DNA of 64,000 nucleotides from NCBI RefSeq assembly GCF_009720655.1, contig NZ_WNKS01000012.1, positions 61,208-125,207 of the forward strand, given 5' to 3'. Made by a program: the position numbers and the translations under genes. The stretch is from Rhodoblastus acidophilus (GTDB taxonomy: Bacteria > Pseudomonadota > Alphaproteobacteria > Rhizobiales > Beijerinckiaceae). Positions 42,762 through 52,711 of the stretch are shown in pieces. Every line of letters begins with the position of its first letter. Within the stretch, counting starts at the first letter, position 1. The notes below the pieces were generated by a model that was given only the letters and a program-made list of their open reading frames with translations, was not told the origin of the DNA and did no database searches.

Positions 42762-44456
42762 TTAGTGGGCGGAGGCGCCGGAGGCGCCGATGCCGGTCTG
42801 CGAACGCACGTATTGCGCGTCGAAACCTTCGCGGTCGCGCTGGGCGCGCTTGCTGCGATCCAGCTTGGACACGATGTAGATGCCCAGGAAGGCGATCGAC
42901 ATCGAGAACAGCGCCGGGTTCGAGATCTGGAACAGAGCCGAACCCTTCGGATTGCCGAGCGTGGCTTCCCACACCGCCGGCGAGAAGATCACGCCGACCA
43001 GCGCCGACATCAGGCCGAGGAAGCCGCCATAGACCGCGCCGCGCGTGGTCATGCCGCGCCACATCATCGACATGAGGAGCACCGGGAAGTTGCACGAGGC
43101 CGCGATCGAGAAGGCGAGACCGACCATGAACGCGACGTTCTGCTTCTCGAACACGATGCCGAGCACCACGGCGATGACGCCGAGCACGATGGTCGCGATC
43201 TTCGAGACGCGGATTTCGTCCTGTTCGTTGGCCTGGCCGCGCTTGATCACGGTGGCGTAGAGGTCGTGCGAAATCGCCGAGGCGCCCGCCAGCGTCAGGC
43301 CGGACACGACCGCGAGGATCGTGGCGAAGGCCACCGCCGAGATGAAACCTAAGAAGATATTGCCGCCAACCGCGCCGGCGAGATCGATCGCCGCCATGTT
43401 GTTGCCGCCCTTGATGGCCTCGATGCCGGACTTGCCCTTGGCGATCAGATCCGCGTTCAGGAATTCCGGATTGGTCGAGACCAGCACGATCGCGCCGAAG
43501 CCGATGATGAAGGTCAGGATGTAGAAGTAGCCGATGAAGCCGGTGGCGTAGAACACCGACTTGCGCGCCGCCTTGGCGTCAGCCACGGTGAAGAAGCGCA
43601 TCAGGATGTGCGGCAGACCGGCGGTGCCGAACATCAGCGCGAGACCCAGCGAGATCGCCGAGAGCGGACTGTTGATCAGCGTGCCTGGCTGCATGATCGC
43701 CAGATGCTTGGGATGGACTTCCACAGCCTTGGCGAACAGCGCTTCCGGCGAGAAGCCGAAGGTCGCCAGCACCATGATCGCCATGAAGGTCGCGCCCGCG
43801 AGCAGCAGGCAGGCCTTGATGATCTGCACCCAGGTGGTCGCCACCATGCCGCCGAAGGTCACATAGACGATCATCAGCACGCCGACGATGACCACCGCAT
43901 AGGCGTAGTCGAGGCCGAACAGCAGTTTGATGAGCGACCCCGCGCCCACCATTTGCGCGATCAGGTAGAAGGCCACGGTCACCAGCGTGCCGCAGGCCGC
44001 CATGACGCGGATCGGCGCCTGCTTGAAGCGGAACGAGGCGACGTCGGCGAAGGTGAACTTGCCGAGGTTGCGCAGCGGCTCCGCGATCAGGAAGGTGACG
44101 ATCGGCCAGCCGACCAGCCAGCCCACCGAATAGATCAGGCCGTCGAAACCGGAGAGGTAGACGAGGCCGGAAATGCCGAGGAAGGACGCCGCCGACATGT
44201 AGTCGCCGGCGATGGCGAGGCCGTTCTGGAAGCCGGTGATGCCGCCGCCGGCGGTGTAGAACTGCGCCGCCGACCGGGTGCGCTTGGCCGCCCAATAGGT
44301 GATGCCCAGCGTCAGCACCACGAAGATGCCGAACATGATGATGGCGGACCAGTTGGTCGCCTGCTTCTGCGCGCCGCCGGCGATGGCGTCGGCGAAGGCG
44401 GGAGACGCCAGCGCCGCGAGCGCGGCGCCGGAAACGAGGGTCTTGATGCGGGTCAT
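42762..44456 (-). CDS. actP: cation/acetate symporter ActP
   Basis: 564 residues of the sodium:solute symporter family, with about 13 membrane helices after a signal-like start ([20 protein letters not shown]). Family stretches include [40 protein letters not shown] and [18 protein letters not shown]. It imports acetate and related short acids with Na+ or H+. It starts at an ATG that shares its first base with the upstream TGA (TGATG), so it is coupled to the DUF485 gene. The downstream CBS/DUF294 and exonuclease genes complete the series. It parallels SatP encoded at 35019-35609. Confidence 0.95.
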   Translation of the reverse strand: MTRIKTLVSGAALAALASPAFADAIAGGAQKQATNWSAIIMFGIFVVLTLGITYWAAKRTRSAAQFYTAGGGITGFQNGLAIAGDYMSAASFLGISGLVYLSGFDGLIYSVGWLVGWPIVTFLIAEPLRNLGKFTFADVASFRFKQAPIRVMAACGTLVTVAFYLIAQMVGAGSLIKLLFGLDYAYAVVIVGVLMIVYVTFGGMVATTWVQIIKACLLLAGATFMAIMVLATFGFSPEALFAKAVEVHPKHLAIMQPGTLINSPLSAISLGLALMFGTAGLPHILMRFFTVADAKAARKSVFYATGFIGYFYILTFIIGFGAIVLVSTNPEFLNADLIAKGKSGIEAIKGGNNMAAIDLAGAVGGNIFLGFISAVAFATILAVVSGLTLAGASAISHDLYATVIKRGQANEQDEIRVSKIATIVLGVIAVVLGIVFEKQNVAFMVGLAFSIAASCNFPVLLMSMMWRGMTTRGAVYGGFLGLMSALVGVIFSPAVWEATLGNPKGSALFQISNPALFSMSIAFLGIYIVSKLDRSKRAQRDREGFDAQYVRSQTGIGASGASAH

Positions 44457-44770
44457 CAGCGGCTCTCCTCGACGATCTGGCGGGTCAGTTCGTCGTAACG
44501 CTTGTTGGCCTTGACGACGTAGATGCCGGTGAGAACGAAAGCGGAGACGATGACGAAAAGGCCGATCACGATGCCGACCGTGGCGACGGCTCCTGAGTAA
44601 AGCGGCCAGCCAAGAAAATTGCCGAGGTCCTTGTTGAAGGCGACCAGCAGGATGAAGCCGAAATAGATCGCCAGCATCACGATCGACAGAGTCCAGCCGA
44701 GCGACTTGCGCGCGGCCACCAGCTGCTGGAATTTCGGATTTCGTTCTATGTCTATTGCACTCGCGGCCAT
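44456..44770 (-). CDS. DUF485 inner-membrane protein, YjcH-like
   Basis: 104 residues from the ATG at 44770 (GGGAGGAG about six bases upstream). Two membrane segments: [18 protein letters not shown] and [19 protein letters not shown], with [16 protein letters not shown] before them. DUF485 proteins accompany ActP in many bacteria and are thought to be its partner. It overlaps actP by one base. The upstream 490 bp contain the duplicated control-like segment described separately. Confidence 0.93.
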   Translation of the reverse strand: MAASAIDIERNPKFQQLVAARKSLGWTLSIVMLAIYFGFILLVAFNKDLGNFLGWPLYSGAVATVGIVIGLFVIVSAFVLTGIYVVKANKRYDELTRQIVEESR

Positions 44771-44889
44771 GAAGGCTCCTCCCTGTATTCCAAAACCTTC
44801 GCGGGTGAACCTTTTTGGCGATTGCGCGCAGGCGCAACGCCCGCGGTTCTTACCCGAGAAAGTCTCTTCCCTGTCTAACCCACCCGACC

Positions 44890-44970
44890 GCGCGGCGTGA
44901 GTTAGCACTTCGTTGAACAAGATGCAGATCAATGAATATACCCGCCGCGAACGAGTCGCGGCGGGTGACA
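44890..44970. repeat. 81-bp direct repeat, copy 1
   Basis: Begins GCGCGGCGTGAGTTAGCACT and ends GCGGGTGACA, with the hairpin CCCGCCGCGA (44941-44950) / TCGCGGCGGG (44956-44965). It lies 120 bases before the DUF485 gene and may be part of its control region. A second copy with several changes is at 45121-45201. Confidence 0.8.
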
Positions 44971-45030
44971 GTTTTCTTACACGATTGGAGAATTTCCTTC
45001 CGCCCTCGCGGGAGAAGGCGCAGCCGCTAT

Positions 45031-45120
45031 TCCGGGACGACGCGCACCGCGCCCCTGGCGGCGCTGGTGGTCATCGCCGCATAGGCGCGCAACGCCGCCG
45101 ACACGTTTCGATCACGAGCG
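45031..45120 (-). pseudogene. detached 3' end of ilvD
   Basis: 90 bases nearly identical (about five to six mismatches) to the last codons of the intact ilvD at 46561-46650. It encodes [20 protein letters not shown] and VRVVPE, then a TAG stop. It has no start or catalytic part. It abuts copy 2 of the 81-bp repeat and marks the left border of the toxin-antitoxin cassette. Confidence 0.85.
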
Positions 45121-45201
45121 GCGCGGCGTGAGTTAGCACTTCTTTGAACAGGATGCAGATCAATGAAAATAGCCGCCACGGACGCGCCGCGGCGGGTGAC
45201 A
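45121..45201. repeat. 81-bp direct repeat, copy 2
   Basis: Same layout and orientation as 44890-44970, with mismatches in the hairpin part that weaken it. It begins at the base after the detached ilvD end, so the two duplications are adjacent. Confidence 0.8.
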
Positions 45202-45260
45202 ATTTGGCAATCAATCGTAAAAAAAACGCGCGCGCCAGAACAGTCGCTCAACGCTGAAAA

Positions 45261-45710
45261 TCATAATCCCGGCTTTGATCCCTTGAGGCGCAAATCAGGC
45301 AGGTGGATTTTAATTTCCTCAAGGGCTCCTTCACCAAAATCGGACGGAACCCTCCAACATTGCCCAGCCTTGCTCAAAATAATGGCGGCTTCGATTTTGG
45401 GCCACCACCAAAGCAAATGAGCCGCTTGAGCATGCCCTCGCGACTCAGCCCACTTTGCTGAAAGAAATATCCCAATAAGTCCGCCATGGATGAGAGCTTG
45501 CAACTGATGCGGCCGCGCCATGATTTTTCGGTCGGCAGAAAGAATTACCTTCCCTCCCTCAGCGACAAAACGGGGGATCCATGTTTCATCGGCGGTGCGC
45601 GCGGCGTTGTGATCACGAACGTGACTCAACTCCCATCCCTGCGAGAGCGCGATCGATTGGACGGCTCGGATGAGTTTTGGAGAAATGTGCTCGTCAGCTC
45701 TTATCTTCAA
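45261..45710 (-). CDS. PIN-like toxin of a DUF433-type toxin-antitoxin pair
   Basis: 149 residues from a TTG start nine bases after the antitoxin stop. The N-terminal half is a PIN-like fold of the DUF5615/Mut7-C type: MKIRADEHISPKLIRAVQSI with the first Asp, and GGKVILSADRKIMARPHQL with the second. Such proteins are probable RNases. The C-terminal part (ESRGHAQAAHLLWWWPKIEA) is uncharacterised. The gene is lower in GC than its surroundings and lies within the cassette bounded by the ilvD 3'-end duplications. Toxicity is inferred from family and arrangement. Confidence 0.8.
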   Translation of the reverse strand: MKIRADEHISPKLIRAVQSIALSQGWELSHVRDHNAARTADETWIPRFVAEGGKVILSADRKIMARPHQLQALIHGGLIGIFLSAKWAESRGHAQAAHLLWWWPKIEAAIILSKAGQCWRVPSDFGEGALEEIKIHLPDLRLKGSKPGL

Positions 45711-45719
45711 TCAAGCCGT

Positions 45720-46430
45720 TCAATTTGGGAGCGAGAGTTCAAATTCCACTGCTTCTTTCACCAACGCCTCGTCAAGCTCGTACCAGTCAGCGACAACTGA
45801 GTAGTCGCCACCCTCCGCATTCCATGTCGTAAAGATCGACTCCGTCGGCACACGTCCGGGATCAATCACAGGCTGGCCGAAAGCGATAAGGGGATCAACG
45901 ACAACGCGCGGAAATTCCTTGTCGCGTGGGCGCCACCTCTCCGCCAAGCCGGAAGTCGGGTCGAACGATAGCCCGCGAGAAAGAACCTCTTCCAAAACCG
46001 CATACATGGCGTACTGTTTCGTAACCAAGTTCAACAGTTTGGAATCGTTCTCGTTTCTCGCCACCTCAAGGAATATATCCTTGCGTTCAGCAACGAACCT
46101 GGCGCCGTATAAGGCGAACGGATGTTCGCATTTCAACTCCAATCGAGCCGTTTCAGCCGCTTTCCTCAAGCTTTGCAGGCTGTAGCCCAGCTTACGAAAA
46201 TGTTCGATGAAGCGAATTTCGATCAGGTCAAGGAAACCTAGCTCTTGAGCGTTGCCAATTGGAGCGTATTGCCGCCGTATCACGGGCGCCCCGTTCTTGC
46301 CGCGCCCCTTCAGCCAAGCCGCAATGACGCCGGCATTTGGCATGTTGAGCAGGCGCGCAGCCTCTCGAACGGTGTAAAATCCCCCGGCGAATGGATCGCC
46401 CGCGGACTTCGAAATTGGCGCTACCCCCAT
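45720..46430 (-). CDS. MerR-like/DUF433 antitoxin
   Basis: 236 residues. The N-terminal 80 residues look like a MerR-type winged helix (YTVREAARLLNMPNAGVIAA), suited to autoregulation. The C-terminal DUF433 domain (RVVVDPLIAFGQPVIDPGRV, then IFTTWNAEGGDYSVVADWYE) is the part that usually pairs with PIN-like toxins. It is encoded before its toxin, as usual. GC is low: 26 of 60 bases in 46021-46080. It would neutralise the toxin and repress the pair. Confidence 0.82.
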   Translation of the reverse strand: MGVAPISKSAGDPFAGGFYTVREAARLLNMPNAGVIAAWLKGRGKNGAPVIRRQYAPIGNAQELGFLDLIEIRFIEHFRKLGYSLQSLRKAAETARLELKCEHPFALYGARFVAERKDIFLEVARNENDSKLLNLVTKQYAMYAVLEEVLSRGLSFDPTSGLAERWRPRDKEFPRVVVDPLIAFGQPVIDPGRVPTESIFTTWNAEGGDYSVVADWYELDEALVKEAVEFELSLPN

Positions 46431-46556
46431 TTGTTACGCCCTAGCTGAACTTCCGGACACTTTGCGTTCGGCGAAGATAACACCGAGCGCTGGCCGCGTC
46501 TCCTGTCGTTTCTCGTTACTCGAAACGCGCTGGTGGTCCCTCGCCAATTGCCACCT

Positions 46557-48398
46557 TCACTCCGGGACGACGCGCACCGCGCCCCTGGCGGCGCTGGTGG
46601 TCATCGCCGCATAAGCGCGCAGCGCCGCCGACACGTTTCGCTCGCGGGCGACCGGCTTCCACGCCGCCTTGCCCTTCGCCTCCATTTTTTCGCGACGACG
46701 CTGCAGCTCGGACAAGGCGACATCGAGTTTGAGCACGCGATTGGGAATGTCGATGACGATGGAATCGCCCGATTCGACCAGACCGATCACACCGCCCTCC
46801 TCCGCCTCCGGCGAGACGTGGCCGATGGACAGGCCTGACGTGCCGCCGGAGAAGCGGCCATCGGTGATCAGCGCGCAGGCCTTGCCCAAACCCATGCTCT
46901 TCAGATAGCTGGTGGGATAGAGCATCTCCTGCATGCCCGGACCGCCGCGCGGGCCTTCGTAGCGGATGATCACCACGTCGCCCGCCTTGACCGCGCCGGA
47001 CAGAATCCCCTTCACCGCGTCGTCCTGGCTCTCGTAAACGACAGCCGGTCCCGTAAATTTGAGCACGCTTTCATCGACGCCCGCCGTCTTCACGATGGCG
47101 CCGTCTTCGGCGAGATTGCCGAACAGCACGGCGAGGCCGCCGTCTCTGGAAAACGCGTGTTCGGCGGAGCGAATGACGCCCTTTTCGCGGTCGGAATCCA
47201 CCGCCTCGTAGCGCGCCTTTTGGCTGAAGGCTTCCTGCGTCGGCACGCCGCCCGGCGCCGCGCGGTGGAACACGTCGAGGCCGGGGCAATCGCTGCGCGT
47301 GATGTCCCATTGCTCCAGCGCCGAACCCAGGCTGCCCGCATGGACGGAATGCACGTCGCGGTTCAGCAGGCCGGCGCGGTCGAGTTCGCCCAGAATGGCG
47401 TGAATGCCGCCGGCGCGATGCACGTCTTCGAGATGGACGTTGGCCACGGAGGGCGCGACCTTGCACAGCACAGGCACGCGGCGCGACAGGCGGTCGATGT
47501 CGGACATTTTGAAATCGACGCCGGCTTCATAGGCGGCGGCGAGCAGATGCAGAACGGTGTTGGTCGAGCCGCCCATGGCGATGTCGAGCGTCATGGCGTT
47601 TTCGAACGCCTTGAAGGTGGCGATGGCGCGCGGCAGCACGCGTTCATCATTATGCTCGTAATAGCGCTTGGCGAGATCCACGATCTTCCGCCCGGCCTCC
47701 AAGAAAAGCTCCTTGCGGTCGGCGTGGGTGGCGAGCAGCGTGCCATTGCCCGGCAGCGACAGGCCGAGGGCCTCCGTCAGGCAGTTCATGCTGTTGGCGG
47801 TGAACATGCCGGAGCAGGAGCCGCAGGTCGGGCAGGCCGAGCGCTCCATGGCCGTCACGTCCTCGTCGCTGTTGCTCGGATCGGCGGCGGCGATCATGGC
47901 GTCGATCAGGTCGACTTTTTTCGCGCCCGTGGACAACAAAACCTTGCCGGCCTCCATCGGGCCGCCGGAGACGAAAATGGCGGGAATGTTGAGGCGCAGC
48001 GCCGCCATCAGCATGCCGGGCGTGATCTTGTCGCAATTGGAGATGCACACCAGCGCGTCGGCGCAATGGGCGTTGGCCATATATTCGACGCTGTCGGCGA
48101 TGACCTCGCGGGACGGCAGGCTGTAAAGCATGCCGGAATGGCCCATGGCGATGCCGTCGTCCACGGCGATGGTGTTGAACTCCTTGGCGACGCCGCCGGC
48201 CGCCTCGATCTCGCGCGCGACCATCTGGCCCAGGTCTTTCAAATGAACGTGGCCGGGCACGAATTGCGTAAAACTGTTGACCACGGCGATGATCGGCTTG
48301 CCGAAATCGCCGTCCTTCATGCCGGTGGCGCGCCAGAGGCCGCGCGCGCCGGCCATGTTGCGTCCGTGGGTGGAGGTGCGGGAGCGATAGGGAGGCAT
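46557..48398 (-). CDS. ilvD: dihydroxy-acid dehydratase
   Basis: 613 residues, full length for the family. It dehydrates 2,3-dihydroxy acids to 2-keto acids in isoleucine, valine and pantothenate synthesis, in the cytoplasm. Visible are [20 protein letters not shown] at the start, the cluster-binding [12 protein letters not shown] and [18 protein letters not shown], the SGGPMEAGK loop, and [15 protein letters not shown] and [15 protein letters not shown] near the end. The last 90 bases are duplicated at 45031-45120. The gene itself is intact, so an element at its 3' end has kept the coding sequence whole. Confidence 0.97.
   Translation of the reverse strand: MPPYRSRTSTHGRNMAGARGLWRATGMKDGDFGKPIIAVVNSFTQFVPGHVHLKDLGQMVAREIEAAGGVAKEFNTIAVDDGIAMGHSGMLYSLPSREVIADSVEYMANAHCADALVCISNCDKITPGMLMAALRLNIPAIFVSGGPMEAGKVLLSTGAKKVDLIDAMIAAADPSNSDEDVTAMERSACPTCGSCSGMFTANSMNCLTEALGLSLPGNGTLLATHADRKELFLEAGRKIVDLAKRYYEHNDERVLPRAIATFKAFENAMTLDIAMGGSTNTVLHLLAAAYEAGVDFKMSDIDRLSRRVPVLCKVAPSVANVHLEDVHRAGGIHAILGELDRAGLLNRDVHSVHAGSLGSALEQWDITRSDCPGLDVFHRAAPGGVPTQEAFSQKARYEAVDSDREKGVIRSAEHAFSRDGGLAVLFGNLAEDGAIVKTAGVDESVLKFTGPAVVYESQDDAVKGILSGAVKAGDVVIIRYEGPRGGPGMQEMLYPTSYLKSMGLGKACALITDGRFSGGTSGLSIGHVSPEAEEGGVIGLVESGDSIVIDIPNRVLKLDVALSELQRRREKMEAKGKAAWKPVARERNVSAALRAYAAMTTSAARGAVRVVPE
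46561..46650. repeat. 90-bp ilvD 3'-end direct repeat, intact copy
   Basis: The partner of 45031-45120. The two copies flank the toxin-antitoxin genes in the same orientation, 1.5 kb apart, in the manner of attL and attR. Confidence 0.82.
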
Positions 48399-48634
48399 GG
48401 ATGACCCTGGTCTTCTGAGGTTGCGGTGTCCTACATCTTTGCGGTCCTCGCGTCCATGCGCGAGTTAAGGAAGTCTTAAACTCGCAATTGACCCTGAGCG
48501 AGACAGTGCAACAATGGCCGGGCACGAGGAATGACCAAGCGAAACCATGGTTCCGGCATGTTTTGCCGCGCCGTCGTCTCGTCTATGTCCGCCTTGCGCA
48601 AGCGTTCGTTTTGTCCAATTTTCAGGAGCTTGTC

Positions 48635-49246
48635 ATGATGAGCAAGGCTTCCGTTCTCGCCGCGCTCGGCGGGTTGACCGTCTTGGCGGCGACCGGCGTC
48701 GCGGCCCAGGCGCAATGCGTCAACTGCAGTTACTCGACCTATTACCAGCCCTATACCGTGCGCAATTGCGAACGATTGGTTCCCCATCAGGTGCTCCAGC
48801 CGGTGGTCACCAACCAGCTCGTCCCCGTGGTGAGCTACCAGACCGTGCAGCGCACGCAATATGTGCCGCGAACCTATTACACACGCCAGATCACCTCCGA
48901 ACCGGTCCAGGCCGGATATTCCGGCTACAGCGGCTATTCCGGTTACAATGGCTATGGCGGATATGGCTACGGCGGCGGGTATGGCTACGGCGGCGGCGTC
49001 ATCGCCGCGGGTCTTGGCTATGCCGCCGGCTACGGTGTGGGCCGCTACGCCGGCTATGGCCGCTATGGCTCGTGGGGGGGCTACGGCGGATACGGCCGCG
49101 GCGCTTGGGCCGGCCGCGGCGCTTGGGCCGGCCGTGGCGGATGGGGCGGCGGCGCCTGGGGTCGCGGCGGCCACGGCCGTTACGGCGGCTTCGGCGGCGG
49201 CGGTTTGGCGCACGCGCCTTATGGCGGCGGGCTCCACAGGCGGTGA
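48635..49246 (+). CDS. secreted Gly/Tyr-rich protein
   Basis: 203 residues from the ATG at 48635 (AGGAG seven bases upstream; a second ATG follows at once). A Sec signal peptide (SVLAALGGLTVLAATGVAAQ) ends at AQAQ. The mature part starts with Cys-containing Tyr-rich sequence (CVNCSYSTYYQPYTVRNCER), then VVSYQTVQRTQYVPRTYYTR, then long Gly/Tyr repeats (GYSGYSGYSGYNGYGGYGYG) and a Gly/Arg/Trp-rich end. It is exported, probably to the periplasm or surface. Divergent from ilvD. Function unknown; low-complexity structural or adhesive roles are possible. Confidence 0.85.
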   Translation: MMSKASVLAALGGLTVLAATGVAAQAQCVNCSYSTYYQPYTVRNCERLVPHQVLQPVVTNQLVPVVSYQTVQRTQYVPRTYYTRQITSEPVQAGYSGYSGYSGYNGYGGYGYGGGYGYGGGVIAAGLGYAAGYGVGRYAGYGRYGSWGGYGGYGRGAWAGRGAWAGRGGWGGGAWGRGGHGRYGGFGGGGLAHAPYGGGLHRR

Positions 49247-49328
49247 CCGTAGGCGAGGTTGGCTTTTCGCGCCGCCGCGACTAAGGGATGGGCTTCGCAC
49301 TCATCACGTCATGGCTTAGGGAAAAACC

Positions 49329-51344
49329 TTGAATTTCGCTTCTCCTGTTCCGCGGGACAATTACACGACCGCGCTGCGCTCGGGCGTCAGCGCGGCGGTT
49401 GACTGGCTGGTCGCGCGACAAAAACCCGACGGCCATTGGGTGGGGCGCGCGGAATCCAACAGCTGCATGGAGGCGCAATGGCGCCTCGCCCTCTGGTTCC
49501 TGGGACTCGACGACCATCCCCTTTGCGCGCGCCTCGCGCAATCCCTGCTCGACACGCAGCGGGCCGACGGCGCCTGGGAGATTTATTTCGGCGCCCCCAA
49601 CGGCGACATCAACACCACGGTAGAGGCTTACGCGGCGCTGCGCTGCTCCGGCTTTTCGGCGGACCACCCCGCCTTGCGAAAAGCGCAAGACTGGATCGAG
49701 GCCAAGGGCGGCCTGAAAAATATCCGCGTCTTCACCCGCTACTGGCTGGCCCTGATCGGCGAATGGCCGTGGGAGAAGACGCCGAACCTGCCGCCGGAAG
49801 TGATCTGGCTGCCGCTGTGGTTCCCTTTCAACATCTATCATTTCGCCCAATGGGCGCGGGCGACGCTGATGCCCATCGCCGTGCTGTCCGCGCGACGTCC
49901 GTCCCGCCCGCTGCCGCCGGAAAACCGGCTCGACGCCCTGTTTCCGGAGGGTCGCGAAACCTTCGACTACACGTTGCCGGCCAAGCCGAACCCCGATTTC
50001 TGGGACCGATTCTTTCGCAAGACCGATGAAATCCTGCACAAGCTTCAAGGCGGCTGGCTCGGCCGCGCCGGCCTGCGAAACGGCGCGATCCGCCATGTGC
50101 TGGAGTGGATCATCAAACATCAGGACGCCGACGGCGCCTGGGGCGGCATCCAGCCGCCGTGGATCTACAGCCTGATGGCGCTGCATGTCGAAGGCTACGC
50201 GCTCACCCATCCGGTGCTCGCCAAGGGTTTGGATGCGCTCAACGATCCCGGCTGGCGGGTCGATGTCGGCGACGCCACTTTCATTCAGGCGACCAACAGC
50301 CCGGTCTGGGACACCATGCTGACGCTGCTCGCCTTCGACGACGCCGAGGCGCTGGACAACGAGGCCTCCGACAAGGCTGTGGACTGGCTCTTGAGCCGGC
50401 AGGTCCGCGTTCCCGGCGACTGGTCGATCAAACTGCCGGGGGTCAAACCGGGCGGCTGGGCGTTCGAATACGCCAACAATTTTTACCCCGACACCGACGA
50501 CACCGCCGTGGCGCTGATCGCCCTCGCCCCGTTCCGCAGCCATGACAAATGGAAGGCGCGCGGCATCGAGGAGGCGATTCAACTCGGCGTCGACTGGCTG
50601 ATCGCCATGCAGAGCAAGAACGGCGGCTGGGGCGCCTTCGACAAGGACAACACGAAAAAAATCCTCACCAAAATCCCGTTCTGCGATTTTGGCGAGGCGC
50701 TGGACCCGCCCTCGGTCGACGTCACCGCCCACGTGGTCGAGGCTTTTGGCAAACTCGGGCTTTCCCGTGAGCATCCCGCCATGGTCCGGGCCTTGCGCTA
50801 CATCCGCGACCAGCAGGAGCCCGACGGCCCGTGGTTTGGCCGCTGGGGCGTGAACTATATTTATGGGACCGGCGCGGTGCTGCCGGCGCTGGCGGCGATC
50901 GGCGAGGACATGAGCCAGGACTATGTCTGCCGCGCCTGCGAATGGATCGTCTCGCGCCAGCAGGCCAATGGCGGCTGGGGCGAAAGCTGCGCCTCCTACA
51001 TGCAGGCCGAGGGCGCCGGGCGCGGCGACGCCACCGCCTCGCAGACCGCCTGGGCGCTGATGGCGCTGCTCGCCGCCAAAAGGCCAAAGGACCGCGAAGC
51101 CATCGAGCGCGGCTGCCATTTCCTGCTGGAGACCCAGCGCGAGGGAACCTGGCCCGAGCCGCACTATACCGGCACGGGCTTTCCCGGTTACGGCGTCGGC
51201 CAGACCATAAGGCTCAACGATCCCCTGCTGGCGCAGCGGCTGAAGCAGGGACCGGAGCTGTCGCGCGCGTTCATGCTGCGCTACGGGCTCTACAGCCATT
51301 ATTTCCCGTTGATGGCTTTGGCGCGGGCGATACAGCGGGGCTGA
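49329..51344 (+). CDS. shc: squalene-hopene cyclase
   Basis: 671 residues, normal for the family. It cyclises squalene to hopene and diplopterol, the first step of hopanoid synthesis, at the inner membrane. The catalytic DxDD motif is DTDD at residues 388-391. Many QW-type repeats are present (GHWVGRAESNSCMEAQWRLA, DADGAWGGIQPPW, NGGWGAFDKDN). The C-terminus ends with the typical GYGVGQTIRLNDPLLAQRLK and YSHYFPLMALARA. No other hopanoid gene is adjacent. Confidence 0.97.
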   Translation: MNFASPVPRDNYTTALRSGVSAAVDWLVARQKPDGHWVGRAESNSCMEAQWRLALWFLGLDDHPLCARLAQSLLDTQRADGAWEIYFGAPNGDINTTVEAYAALRCSGFSADHPALRKAQDWIEAKGGLKNIRVFTRYWLALIGEWPWEKTPNLPPEVIWLPLWFPFNIYHFAQWARATLMPIAVLSARRPSRPLPPENRLDALFPEGRETFDYTLPAKPNPDFWDRFFRKTDEILHKLQGGWLGRAGLRNGAIRHVLEWIIKHQDADGAWGGIQPPWIYSLMALHVEGYALTHPVLAKGLDALNDPGWRVDVGDATFIQATNSPVWDTMLTLLAFDDAEALDNEASDKAVDWLLSRQVRVPGDWSIKLPGVKPGGWAFEYANNFYPDTDDTAVALIALAPFRSHDKWKARGIEEAIQLGVDWLIAMQSKNGGWGAFDKDNTKKILTKIPFCDFGEALDPPSVDVTAHVVEAFGKLGLSREHPAMVRALRYIRDQQEPDGPWFGRWGVNYIYGTGAVLPALAAIGEDMSQDYVCRACEWIVSRQQANGGWGESCASYMQAEGAGRGDATASQTAWALMALLAAKRPKDREAIERGCHFLLETQREGTWPEPHYTGTGFPGYGVGQTIRLNDPLLAQRLKQGPELSRAFMLRYGLYSHYFPLMALARAIQRG

Positions 51345-51495
51345 GGAATGCGGCGACGTGGCGGGCGTTCAGGCGAAAGCCGGAGAACGCCGCCGTCGCA
51401 ATCTTCAACAGAACCGATTCGGCCGCCTCTTGCGCGGAGAAGGGCGTGGGGCCAGATTAGGCGGCGCTGAGGCTCGACTCACCGGAATTGCCGCC

Positions 51496-51966
51496 ATGAC
51501 CCAAGTCAACACCCGCGCCAACACGCCGGCCAACCCGCGCGTTTACCCGCTCGCCCCGCTGCCGGCCAGCGCGCTCGACGGCGTGCGCCGCCGCCGCATC
51601 GCCGCGCTCTGCCTCGACCTGGTCTTCGTCAGCTTCCTCGCGGTCGGCATCTGGCTGCTGCTGGGCGTGCTGTCGTTTGGCGTGCTGTGGTTCATCCTGC
51701 CGCCCATTTTCCCCTTCGTCGCCTTCTTCTACAACGGCCTGACCATTTCCGGCTGGCGCATGGCGACGCCGGGCATGAAGGCCATGGACCTGGAAATGCG
51801 GCTGGTCAGCGGCGAGCGGGTTCCGTTCCTCTACGCGGCCGTTCACGCCGTGCTGTTCTATCTGTGCATGGGCTTCCCCATCCTCTTCCTGTTCTCGCTG
51901 CTGTCATCCGACAAGCGCTGCCTGCATGACATGCTGGCCGGCGTGATCGTGCTGCGGCGCGTCTAG
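51496..51966 (+). CDS. RDD-family membrane protein
   Basis: 156 residues from the ATG at 51496; the frame is open to 51358 without similarity. The RDD domain has RRRRIAALCLDLVFVSFLAV (the Arg and Asp that name the family), two further helices, SGWRMATPGMKAMDLEMRLV, and DKRCLHDMLAGVIVLRRV at the end. It is in the inner membrane; the family may be Na+/H+ antiporters or others. It sits between shc and bpt, 12 bases before bpt. Confidence 0.88.
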   Translation: MTQVNTRANTPANPRVYPLAPLPASALDGVRRRRIAALCLDLVFVSFLAVGIWLLLGVLSFGVLWFILPPIFPFVAFFYNGLTISGWRMATPGMKAMDLEMRLVSGERVPFLYAAVHAVLFYLCMGFPILFLFSLLSSDKRCLHDMLAGVIVLRRV

Positions 51967-51978
51967 CGGAGGGCGCCC

Positions 51979-52707
51979 TTGACGAGCGAACCGCGCGACC
52001 CCCCGCAGTTCTATCTCACCTCGCCGGCGCCCTGCCCGTACCTCCCGGGGCGCGAGGAGCGCAAGGTTTTCACCCATCTCGTCGGCCGGCGCGCCGCCGT
52101 GCTCAACGACGCCCTGACCCATTCCGGCTTCCGCCGTTCGCAGACCATCGCCTATCGCCCGGCCTGCGAGAATTGCAAGGCCTGCGTCTCCGTGCGCATC
52201 CTGTGCGACGAATTTGAGCCCAACCGCACCCAGAAGAAGCTCCTGGCCCGAAACATCGACATTTTCAGCGATCTCGGCCCCGCGCACGCCGACGTCGAGC
52301 AGTTCCGGCTGTTCCGCACCTATCTCGACTCCCGCCATTCCGACGGCGGCATGGCCGACATGGCCATGCTCGACTATGGCATGATGATCGAGGACAGCCA
52401 TGTCGAGAGCCGGATCGCGCTCTACCGCCTGCCGCCGGACAAAGCGCCGGGGCGCCTCGCCGCCTGCTGCCTTACCGACGTGCTGGAGGACGGCCTGTCC
52501 ATGGTCTATTCCTTCTACGATCCGAACCTGCCGCGCCGTTCGCTGGGCGCCTACATGATCCTCGACCATATCGAAAAGGCCAAAGCGCTCGGCCTGCCGC
52601 ACCTCTATCTCGGCTATTGGGTCGAGGGCTCGCGAAAAATGGATTACAAGGCGCAATATCTTCCGCAGGAGAGGCTTGGACCGGCAGGATGGACCCGGGT
52701 GGGGTGA
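51979..52707 (+). CDS. bpt: aspartate/glutamate leucyltransferase
   Basis: 242 residues from a TTG start with GGAGG six bases upstream. It joins Leu to N-terminal Asp or Glu of proteins to direct them to Clp degradation (N-degron pathway). Signature residues are [35 protein letters not shown] with the Cys cluster, [20 protein letters not shown] and [20 protein letters not shown]. It is cytoplasmic. It is adjacent to the RDD gene on the same strand. Confidence 0.93.
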   Translation: MTSEPRDPPQFYLTSPAPCPYLPGREERKVFTHLVGRRAAVLNDALTHSGFRRSQTIAYRPACENCKACVSVRILCDEFEPNRTQKKLLARNIDIFSDLGPAHADVEQFRLFRTYLDSRHSDGGMADMAMLDYGMMIEDSHVESRIALYRLPPDKAPGRLAACCLTDVLEDGLSMVYSFYDPNLPRRSLGAYMILDHIEKAKALGLPHLYLGYWVEGSRKMDYKAQYLPQERLGPAGWTRVG

Positions 52708-52711
52708 GCGG

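Noticed and set aside
45031..45120. A second dihydroxy-acid dehydratase gene
   Set aside because: Only the last 30 codons are present, without start or cluster-binding Cys.
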